A stretch of 43,176 nt of DNA from an uncultured bacterium (GTDB taxonomy: Bacteria > Patescibacteriota > Minisyncoccia > Phycocordibacterales > GWA1-40-21). The first letter of the stretch is position 1. Each line of letters begins with the position of its first letter. A model generated the notes under the pieces. It ran no database searches, had not been told where the DNA came from, and saw nothing but the letters and a program-made list of their open reading frames with translations. The stretch covers positions 1 through 43,176 of the forward strand of contig CAIJUJ010000008.1 of assembly GCA_903823865.1 (NCBI GenBank), in the 5' to 3' direction. This document shows, piece after piece, positions 23,658 to 30,742 of the stretch. A program made the position numbers and the translations under genes.

Positions 23658-23822
23658 CAAAATAAAAAGCGCTGAAAAGCGTCTTTTTTATTTTGTGCCC
23701 CTTGGAATGAGCAAAAGTCTTTGCTCATGTCAGGAATCGAAGCCCCATTGAGCCTATTTTATGAATGTAATGAAATAAAATAGCCAATGGGGGTACTGAC
23801 CCTGTAAGGGTCGAACTTCCTG
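23650..23822. ncRNA. Candidate structured tRNA-trailing element, Arg copy
   Basis: Inverted acceptor/T-arm segments (gtgcccct 23695-23702; caggaatcga 23731-23740), 9-bp insert hairpin, nested stems CCCCATTG/CAATGGGG and CTATTTTAT/ATAAAATAG, hairpin GACCCtgtaaGGGTC; same architecture as 26477-26718. Confidence 0.65.
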
Positions 23823-23843
23823 CTGGGTATTTCGTGGTTGTCA

Positions 23844-23916
23844 AAAATTCGGGATGGGCCCCGAATTTTATGACTAGTCGTTTTCAAACTTTGGGATGGG
23901 ACCCGAAATTTGAAAA
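23844..23916. repeat. Two hairpins with conserved hexaloop (ATGGGC, ATGGGA)
   Basis: aaaattcggg-atgggc-cccgaatttt and ttttcaaactttggg-atggga-cccgaaatttgaaaa. Confidence 0.7.
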
Positions 23917-23923
23917 GTATTTT

Positions 23924-24271
23924 TTACAATTCCTCACAAGTCTGATGAAAATATGTACACAAACCAGTATTATTTAATTCAATTAGATATGTTCCAGCGA
24001 AATTTTTCTCAACTTTTTGTTTATCAAAGTATTTAAGTTTAAAAATAACAGAATATTTATTTTTGTCGCTAGAAAAAATTTGATATATAAGCGATATATT
24101 ATTTTGCTCAGTTATACTTTTCCATTCTTTAGCGAGGGCTTCAAAATTTTCTAATTTATTAGAAGGAGTTTCATAATAGATAACATTTTTATCAAAAAGA
24201 CCTAAAACACCATCTATGTTGTGGGTTTGCCAATATTCTTTAAATTTTTGGAGCCACCCGTCTATATTCAT
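23924..24271 (-). CDS. NTF2-like/SnoaL-like protein
   Basis: MNIDGWLQKFKEYWQTHNIDGVLGLFDKNVIYYETPSNKLENFEALAKEWKSI; upstream part of the ORF overlaps a tRNA. Confidence 0.6.
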   Translation of the reverse strand: MNIDGWLQKFKEYWQTHNIDGVLGLFDKNVIYYETPSNKLENFEALAKEWKSITEQNNISLIYQIFSSDKNKYSVIFKLKYFDKQKVEKNFAGTYLIELNNTGLCTYFHQTCEEL

Positions 24272-24272
24272 G

Positions 24273-24346
24273 TGGGCGGTAAGGGACTCGAACCCCTGAC
24301 CTTTCGCGTGTAAAGCGATTGCTCTAACCAACTGAGCTAACCGCCC
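24273..24346 (-). tRNA. tRNA-Val (anticodon TAC)
   Basis: GGGCGGTTAGCTCAGTTGGTTAGAGC..., anticodon loop TTTACAC, T-arm AGGGGTTCGAGTCCCCT. Confidence 0.93.
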
Positions 24347-24435
24347 ATATGGCTAATATATCTTAATTTAACGACATTATCAAGAAAGTTTGTATTATAT
24401 GAACCTGTGTGATACACTGACACAGTACATCATTT

Positions 24436-25098
24436 ATGAGAAAATTTGAAAAACAAAAAGCTATTAACCTTAGAAAATCAGGTCAATCGATAAAAGAAAT
24501 CGCGAAAAAACTTGATGTTGCTAAATCAAGTGTCAGTGTTTGGGTTAGGGACGTCAATCTGACAAAAAAGCAAAAAAACATACTATCTCTTCGGGGTAGT
24601 AGTGGGGTAATTAGTGAAAAAAGAAGAACAACCCGTTTGTCTAATGAATTGCTAAAAAGAAATACTATTATTTCAACAGCATCAAAAGATATAAATAAGT
24701 TTTCTAATTATGAATTAAAGATTATAGGAACAATGCTTTATTGGGCCGAAGGAAGAAAACGTGGCACAAGAGTGGTTAGTTTCTCAAATAGCGATGAAAA
24801 TATGATAAAAATAATCATGCGTTTTTTTAGAGAGATATGTTTAGTTCCTGAAAATAAATTTAGGGCACATATTCACATTCACTCACATCTTGCAGTTAGT
24901 AGTGCTATAAAATATTGGGCAGAAATAACTAAAATACCCAAAAAACATTTTTATAAGACTTATTGTATACCAAGTATTTCTAGCAAAGGTAAAATGGATT
25001 CACTTAAAAATGGAACACTAGATATATATGTCTGTGATGTCGTTCTTTTTTTAAAAATAATGGGCTGGATTAATGGTACAATAAATAGATTAAAATAA
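24436..25098 (+). CDS. HTH-domain protein with C-terminal LAGLIDADG-like region
   Basis: RKSGQSIKEIAKKLDVAKSSVSVWVRDV HTH; then IIGTMLYWAEGRKRG...FSNSDENMIKIIMRFFREI. Confidence 0.5.
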   Translation: MRKFEKQKAINLRKSGQSIKEIAKKLDVAKSSVSVWVRDVNLTKKQKNILSLRGSSGVISEKRRTTRLSNELLKRNTIISTASKDINKFSNYELKIIGTMLYWAEGRKRGTRVVSFSNSDENMIKIIMRFFREICLVPENKFRAHIHIHSHLAVSSAIKYWAEITKIPKKHFYKTYCIPSISSKGKMDSLKNGTLDIYVCDVVLFLKIMGWINGTINRLK

Positions 25099-25102
25099 TC
25101 CT

Positions 25103-25831
25103 ATGAAAATCCCCATTCTATATGAAGATAAAGATGTTGTTGTGATAAATAAGCCAGCAGGGCTTATTGTTCACCCTGACATAAAAACCAAAGAAAAAAC
25201 TTTGGTTGATTGGATTTTGAAAAAATATCCTCGAATAAAAAATATTGGTGAGCCGATTTTACTTTCTGATGGCACGAAAATATTGAGACCGGGTATTGTT
25301 CACAGGATTGACAGAGATACTTCGGGTGCACTTATCATTGCAAAAAACCAAAAAGCATATGAATTTTTGAAAGGGCAATTTAAAGCTAGAAAAGTTCACA
25401 AAATTTATCAAGCTTTTGTTTATGGCGATATGAAAGATGAAAGGGGAATGATTGACAGACCAATCGGTAGAAGCTCAACGGATTTTAGAAAATGGACCTC
25501 GCAAAGAGGTGCTCGTGGTGAGATGCGAGAGGCAGTAACTTATTTTAAAGTTTTAGGTAATAAAAATAATATTACTTTTGTTGAAGCAATGCCAAAAACA
25601 GGCAGAACACATCAAATAAGAGTACATTTTAGCGCCATAAATCATCCTCTGGTACAAGATAAACTTTATGCATCAGATTTTTTTCTAAAAAAGAGACAGC
25701 AGTTTGGTTTTAAAAGAACCGCACTTCATGCAAAAGAATTGGAGATTACATTACCAGGAGGTAAATTGCTAAAAATCACAGCGCCATACCCAGAAGATTT
25801 TGCAGTTGCAGTGAAAAAAATGAATAAATAA
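25103..25831 (+). CDS. rluD: RluA/RluD family pseudouridine synthase
   Basis: VVINKPAGLIVHP, PGIVHRIDRDTSGALIIAKN, TGRTHQIRVHF. Confidence 0.9.
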   Translation: MKIPILYEDKDVVVINKPAGLIVHPDIKTKEKTLVDWILKKYPRIKNIGEPILLSDGTKILRPGIVHRIDRDTSGALIIAKNQKAYEFLKGQFKARKVHKIYQAFVYGDMKDERGMIDRPIGRSSTDFRKWTSQRGARGEMREAVTYFKVLGNKNNITFVEAMPKTGRTHQIRVHFSAINHPLVQDKLYASDFFLKKRQQFGFKRTALHAKELEITLPGGKLLKITAPYPEDFAVAVKKMNK

Positions 25832-25884
25832 GACGGTGATTTTTCTTGCGAAAAATGACCTTATGTGCTAAATTACTACAACTT

Positions 25885-26322
25885 ATGCAATTAAAAAATA
25901 TTAAGATTTCACCTATAGATATGGAAGCCAGAAAGAAGATTGATATGCGATCTGGTGATACTGTTCGTGTCTGGCAGAAAATTAAAGAAGGAGAAAAAAC
26001 AAGACTCCAGGCTTTTGAAGGAATGATTTTGGCTATCAAACACGGAAAGGAAAATGGTGGAACTTTCACTGTAAGAAAAGTTATAGATGAGGTTGGGGTA
26101 GAAAGAATTTTCCCATTATATTCTCCAGTCATTGATTCAGTGGAAGTTTTAAAGAGAGCAAAAGTCAGAAGAGCAAAATTATATTATATCAGAGAAAAAG
26201 CAGCAAAGGAGCTCAAGAGACATTTGAAGAGCGAGCTTTTAAGTGCAAGAAAAGAAAGCAATACTGATACAAAGAGAGTTGAGAAAGCAGAAAAGGCTGA
26301 AAAAGAAGAAACAAAAAAATAA
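25885..26322 (+). CDS. rplS: 50S ribosomal protein L19
   Basis: [81 protein letters not shown]. Confidence 0.93.
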   Translation: MQLKNIKISPIDMEARKKIDMRSGDTVRVWQKIKEGEKTRLQAFEGMILAIKHGKENGGTFTVRKVIDEVGVERIFPLYSPVIDSVEVLKRAKVRRAKLYYIREKAAKELKRHLKSELLSARKESNTDTKRVEKAEKAEKEETKK

Positions 26323-26324
26323 TT

Positions 26325-26353
26325 CAAAAACCCCGTGAAAAACGGGTTTTTTG
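26325..26353 (+). terminator. Terminator after rplS
   Basis: caaaaacccc-gtgaaaaa-cgggttttttg. Confidence 0.75.
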
Positions 26354-26392
26354 TTTGAAAAAAGTTAATTTTGGTATATCATGAACCCTAAT

Positions 26393-26476
26393 GCTCGGGT
26401 GGCGAAACTAGAAGACGCACTACCTTGAGGTGGTAGCGGGAGCAATCCTATGCAGGTGCAAGTCCTGTCCCGAGCA
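26393..26476 (+). tRNA. tRNA-Leu (anticodon GAG)
   Basis: GCTCGGG...CCCGAGC acceptor, anticodon stem-loop CTACC-TTGAGGT-GGTAG, variable arm, T-arm GCAGGTGCAAGTCCTGT. Confidence 0.93.
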
Positions 26477-26718
26477 CAAAAAAATAGGCGAGTACGCCTT
26501 ATTTTTTGTGCTCGGAGTAAGTGCTTTTTAGCACTTACGTGCAGGACTTGCAAGACGGAGCGCGGCGGCGCAAGTCGGGTTGAGGATTGGGCTGGGACCC
26601 AACCGAAAAACCTTTTGAGATATTATATGAGCATAGCGAAATATAATATCCAAAATGGTGTACTGACCATGTAATGGTCGCGAGATTTTTCAGTAGAAAA
26701 ATACTTGTGACCAAGTCC
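26477..26718. ncRNA. Candidate structured tRNA-trailing element, Leu copy
   Basis: gtgctcgg (26508-26515) and caggacttgca (26542-26552) antisense to the tRNA 3' end and T-arm; 9-bp insert hairpin; GATATTATAT/ATATAATATC stem; gtactgaccatgtaatggtcg (26660-26680); ggacttg/caagtcc closing stem. Confidence 0.65.
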
Positions 26719-26841
26719 CAACTTGCATCCATTTGATTTTTTTAATATTAGGGCTATTATTTATATAGACAAAAGTTGTTACTTAAAGTCGATTTATTAA
26801 CAAAATTTAAGTCCATTCCACATGGGGTGGCAAAAAATATT

Positions 26842-27108
26842 ATGGTAAAAGTTGTAAAAAAAGAAAAACCAATTGGCGTAATAAGCCACTGGTACGGCAA
26901 TATTAATGTTGCAGTTATAAAACTCGCTGGTGCATTAGCGGTTGGTGACAAAATAAAAGTTAAAAAAGGTGATGTTGAGTTTGAAGAGGTTATTGAATCA
27001 ATGCAATTAAATCATGAAGCAATAAAATCGGGGAAAAAAGGACAAGATATTGCAATCAAACTTGCCGGATTAACAAAAGTAGGTGCAGAAATTTATAAAA
27101 TAAAATAA
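26842..27108 (+). CDS. Translation elongation factor-like small protein (EF-Tu domain 2-like)
   Basis: IGVISHWYGNINVAVIKLAGALAVGDKIKVKKGDVEFEEVIESMQLNHEAIKSGKKGQDIAIKL. Confidence 0.7.
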   Translation: MVKVVKKEKPIGVISHWYGNINVAVIKLAGALAVGDKIKVKKGDVEFEEVIESMQLNHEAIKSGKKGQDIAIKLAGLTKVGAEIYKIK

Positions 27109-27111
27109 AAA

Positions 27112-27651
27112 ATGTCTCAAACAAAAAGGGGTGATGACGGAAAAACAAATCTCTACGGTTGTGACCAAAGAATTTCAAAAAGTTCGGCTATTACCGAAGC
27201 CCTTGGTTGTTTGGATGAAATAAATTCATACCTCGGTGTTGTAAAAACAAATCTGAAGAATGAAGTGTTGGGAAAGGAAAAAATTTCTGGCATTATTCAT
27301 GGTATTCAAAATGATTTGTTTATTGTTCAGGCACAAGTTGCAGGTGCTGACAAAAAAATAAGTGAAAATAATGTTAAATATATTGAGGATATTATTTCAG
27401 AAATTGAGAAAAAATTGCCACCGATAAAATCTTTTCTTGTTTCTGGTGCGAATGATATCTCTGCATATTTTGATTTTGCTCGAACACTTGCAAGAAGAGC
27501 GGAAAGGAGAGTCGTTGCTGTGAGCGAAGAAGGAATAACAAAAATTGATTCCAATACTCTTGTATTTTTAAATCGTTTATCAAGTTTTTTGTATGTGTTT
27601 GCAAGATACTTTGCTTTAAAAAATGGAGACGAAGTGGCTCCAAAATATTGA
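27112..27651 (+). CDS. PduO-type ATP:cob(I)alamin adenosyltransferase family protein
   Basis: TKRGDDGKTNLYG, ALGCLDEINSYLGVVK, ARTLARRAERRVVAV, VFLNRLSSFLYVFARY. Confidence 0.85.
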   Translation: MSQTKRGDDGKTNLYGCDQRISKSSAITEALGCLDEINSYLGVVKTNLKNEVLGKEKISGIIHGIQNDLFIVQAQVAGADKKISENNVKYIEDIISEIEKKLPPIKSFLVSGANDISAYFDFARTLARRAERRVVAVSEEGITKIDSNTLVFLNRLSSFLYVFARYFALKNGDEVAPKY

Positions 27652-27788
27652 AATAAATATACGAATATGCGAATGATTCGAATAATACGAATGGCTACGA
27701 ATAATTTATAAATATCAGCGAAATACTAGTCTTTATCGTAAAAATCTGTTATAAATATGTTATAACTACTAATATTTAGTAGTGTAAT

Positions 27789-27860
27789 GGTGCCTATGGT
27801 GTAGTGGTAGCACAGTTCCCTGTGGAGGAATTAGTTCGAGTTCAATTCTCGATAGGCACC
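27789..27860 (+). tRNA. tRNA-His (anticodon GTG)
   Basis: GGTGCCTATGGTGTAGTGGTAGCAC..., anticodon loop CTGTGGA, G-1 opposite C73. Confidence 0.9.
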
Positions 27861-27896
27861 CTAGAAGGAATTTTGTTAAATTATCTTTATATTACT

Positions 27897-27925
27897 TTGA
27901 TTTTTCGGTTCTACCCGAGTATAAT
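27897..27925 (+). promoter_or_regulatory. Sigma70-like promoter (TTGATT-17-TATAAT), duplicated at 30708
   Basis: ttgatt-tttcggttctacccgag-tataat just upstream of the ATG at 27934. Confidence 0.75.
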
Positions 27926-27933
27926 TTTGGTAT

Positions 27934-29535
27934 ATGAAAAAAGTAATTATTAGTTTTATTTTATTAGCCACTCCATTTATTAGTTTTGCATCTTTTGATC
28001 AAAATCTTTCTTACGGTGCTCCTCATAGCCCACTGGTAAGAGATCTACAAATTTTCTTGGCAAATCAAGGGTGTCTTAAAATGAATCCCACTGGGAATTT
28101 TTTTGGTGTAACTCGTGATGCAGTCAAATGTTTTCAAGGGGAAAATAATTTACCAGTAACAGGATATTTTGGTCCTATGACAAGAAAGATTGCAAATTCA
28201 CTTTTGTCACTAAGTTCCACAACACCATCTCAGTCACAATCATCACAACCCCAACCACAGAAACAAAATCAACCACAAAGCACAAGCACGGGTGTAACAA
28301 CTTCAAGTTCAAATGCGTATAACCTTGCTCAAGCAATGAGTGATGGGGCACAGCTTTCAACTATCGCCTTTGACGGATTAGCATTTGTTACTGGTTCCGC
28401 TGGAGCAGATACATTTTTCCCTCCAGGAAAAGTGGCAGATTATTTCGGATTCCAATATATGAGAGATGTTGATACAGCTGGATACGGACACAACACAACG
28501 TTCCTTCCAAAAGCTGCCGATAATGTTTTGTATATATTAAACGATGCTCAAAAAGCTCAGTTGATTGCACTGGCAAAAGTTCAGGCTCCTCAATATGTAA
28601 ATTTTGCTTACAATAGATTTTTACTTACGAATGCTTTTCGTAGAAATATGGAAGGTAAAATCCCAACAGGTGCAACGGGACTCAGCACATCATCTGTTGC
28701 AGAATATACTGGAGACCTTTATAAAACAGATGCAGACTTAGCTTATAATCGTGCTTTAGTTGTTGGTTCAGTAATAAATTCTCTGACCGATACTCAAAAA
28801 GCTTATTTTGCAAAAATGCAATTTAATGATTCTTCAACTTGGCCAGCAGTTACTGAAAATGCATCCATTAAACAAGGATTAAATAATGACCAATACACCG
28901 CTTTGATGACATACGCAAGTGAATTATTCTCTTGGTATAAAGGTGGAATTGATGCAGATGTTTATTTCTGTCCAGAAAGACACGGAACATATTTCGGCGG
29001 ATTCTTTATGAAAGATTATCTTGCCGTTGGTAATAATGATTATTTTATTAGCACTGCAGAAACAGGAGATAGTGGACAAGGTTTCCTTAATACTCTAAAT
29101 TCTACTCAACGAGCTTTGATAACAAGCATTATTGATGCACAAAGACTAATGCTTGCACAAATAGCACAGCTTAGAACGACTATTTCAACTGAATTAGCGA
29201 AAGCTATGACAGGTGGAACTCCAAATAAAGATTTAATTTATTCTTCTATTAAGCAATACGGAGAACTTGATGGACAAATGTCAGCTCTTTATGCAACAAG
29301 GTTTGCCCAAGTGAATAGCACACTTACAGATGCTCAGAGAGCAACTTTGGTAAAGTTACGAAACCTTTCAGCCGTTCCTACAGGTGCGTATCTATTTTCA
29401 AATCCTGTAGCAATGCCTACAATTGCAAGCACAGACTTTTTGTTTGGTGTTGGTAGTGCGCCAACAGATGAAGGCCAATCAACTCCACCAACAAGTTTTG
29501 TGGGCGTAACTAATCCTCCAAGTAATTCTAATTAA
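27934..29535 (+). CDS. Secreted protein: N-terminal peptidoglycan-binding (PG_binding_1) domain, Q/S/P linker, large uncharacterised domain
   Basis: Signal peptide; LVRDLQIFLANQGCLKMNPTGNFFGVTRDAVKCFQGENNLPVTGYFGPMTRKI; linker TPSQSQSSQPQPQKQNQPQSTS. Confidence 0.75.
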   Translation: MKKVIISFILLATPFISFASFDQNLSYGAPHSPLVRDLQIFLANQGCLKMNPTGNFFGVTRDAVKCFQGENNLPVTGYFGPMTRKIANSLLSLSSTTPSQSQSSQPQPQKQNQPQSTSTGVTTSSSNAYNLAQAMSDGAQLSTIAFDGLAFVTGSAGADTFFPPGKVADYFGFQYMRDVDTAGYGHNTTFLPKAADNVLYILNDAQKAQLIALAKVQAPQYVNFAYNRFLLTNAFRRNMEGKIPTGATGLSTSSVAEYTGDLYKTDADLAYNRALVVGSVINSLTDTQKAYFAKMQFNDSSTWPAVTENASIKQGLNNDQYTALMTYASELFSWYKGGIDADVYFCPERHGTYFGGFFMKDYLAVGNNDYFISTAETGDSGQGFLNTLNSTQRALITSIIDAQRLMLAQIAQLRTTISTELAKAMTGGTPNKDLIYSSIKQYGELDGQMSALYATRFAQVNSTLTDAQRATLVKLRNLSAVPTGAYLFSNPVAMPTIASTDFLFGVGSAPTDEGQSTPPTSFVGVTNPPSNSN

Positions 29536-29757
29536 ATAGTGCAATCAAGGGTAGGGTAAAATGTAGGAATATAAATACTCGTATCATTTAATCTCTCAAA
29601 CACAGTTCTAACATCCTCTACGACGTCACCCAGCGAGTTCGGAAAACCATTATATTTAGTGGTTACTTTAGACTATCGAGAGTTGAACTTTCAGTCAGTC
29701 TAAAGTTTTCTAAACTATGTGTAGCAATTGCATATTGTATATGTAATAATAATATTT

Positions 29758-30534
29758 ATGTTATTCCCAAATTTTAAAAACAAACACGGTAAGGACTCAA
29801 TGTTTACAGCCAAGGAGTATTTAGCTTACAGTAAAAAGATTGGAAAATATCCAGAATTCAAAACACCACAGGCAGTTATATTTTGTTATCAAAGATCTCT
29901 GATGAATTATATTTTAAATAACCATAAGGTAACAAAAGTTAAAGGTTTTTATGGAGATACATATTTATTAGATGAAACAAAAGGAAAAATTGCTTTAGTA
30001 TGTAATTTTGGAATCGGCGCTCCAATAGTTGTTACACTTTTGGAAGAGCTAATTGCTTTTGGTGTCAAAAAATTTATTTCAGTGGGAACGGCAGGCACAT
30101 TACAGAAAGATATTAAGATTGGTAGCATGATGCTTTGTAATAGAGCAATAAGAGATGAAGGTACCTCTCACCATTATTTAAAGTTTTCCAAATACGCTTA
30201 TTCTTCTAAAAAAATGAATGACAAGATAATAAAATCATTTAAAAAATTTAATCAGGAGTACTCAATTGGAACAAGTTGGACAATAGATGCACCTTACAGA
30301 GAAACTATTGTTGAGGCGAGGAAATATCAAAAAGAAGGTGTTGCCACCGTTGAAATGGAGGCGTCCGCCTTGTTTTCAGTGGCTCAATATAGAAAAGTGG
30401 AAATGGGCGCCGTTTTTACTATCAGTGACTCTCTAGCTGAATTAGAAGAATGGACGCCACAATTTCATTCAATTGAAACACAGGGTGGTCTAGAAACTAT
30501 TTACAAGGTGGCAGTTGAAACCCTTTCTAAATAA
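29758..30534 (+). CDS. Nucleoside phosphorylase (PNP_UDP_1; uridine/purine phosphorylase-like)
   Basis: GKIALVCNFGIGAPIVVTLLEELIAFGVKKFISVGTAGTLQ...VATVEMEASALFSVAQY. Confidence 0.85.
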   Translation: MLFPNFKNKHGKDSMFTAKEYLAYSKKIGKYPEFKTPQAVIFCYQRSLMNYILNNHKVTKVKGFYGDTYLLDETKGKIALVCNFGIGAPIVVTLLEELIAFGVKKFISVGTAGTLQKDIKIGSMMLCNRAIRDEGTSHHYLKFSKYAYSSKKMNDKIIKSFKKFNQEYSIGTSWTIDAPYRETIVEARKYQKEGVATVEMEASALFSVAQYRKVEMGAVFTISDSLAELEEWTPQFHSIETQGGLETIYKVAVETLSK

Positions 30535-30707
30535 TCCAATAATCAATAAAGCAAATCACCCCCTGTGTGTGATTAACTTTAATTCAGACTTGATACTCAA
30601 GTATTTACTATACAAAGATTCCATATATTTCTCATCTTCTAAGATAGTTATAATAAAGTTTGGATAGTGACCCAGCGTTAGTTTAGACAATAAAGTGTTA
30701 TTTCACT

Positions 30708-30736
30708 TTGATTTTTTGGTTCTACCCGAGTATAAT
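30708..30736 (+). promoter_or_regulatory. Second copy of the 27897 promoter module
   Basis: ttgatt-ttttggttctacccgag-tataat, then ttttggtATG. Confidence 0.75.
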
Positions 30737-30742
30737 TTTGGT

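Noticed and set aside
23586-23822. Phage/ICE integration at tRNA (attL/attR)
   Set aside because: Integration leaves direct repeats of the tRNA 3' end; here the copies are inverted and interrupted by hairpins, and no integrase is adjacent.
24271-24331. N-terminal 20 residues of the 23924-24331 ORF
   Set aside because: They overlap tRNA-Val on the same strand; the real start is most likely MNIDGWLQ at 24271.
26365-26553. ORF on the minus strand over tRNA-Leu
   Set aside because: Antisense translation of a tRNA gene; spurious.
26619-26650. Hammerhead ribozyme suggested by TGAGcatagCGAAA
   Set aside because: The required CUGAUGA core is absent and the flanks pair as a continuous A/T stem; the Arg copy diverges at the same positions by covariation rather than conserving a catalytic core.
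23586-26718. Group I or group II intron in tRNA genes
   Set aside because: Both tRNAs are uninterrupted; I could not identify group I core elements or a group II domain V in the trailing elements.
26535-26732. 65-aa minus-strand ORF in the Leu trailing element
   Set aside because: Overlaps the structured element, no protein-like conservation visible versus the Arg copy; better explained as non-coding structure.
27655-27780. Degenerate tacgaat/cgaat-rich stretch as a possible repeat array
   Set aside because: Irregular units (tacgaatatgcgaatgattcgaataatacgaat) with no fixed period; too weak to call.
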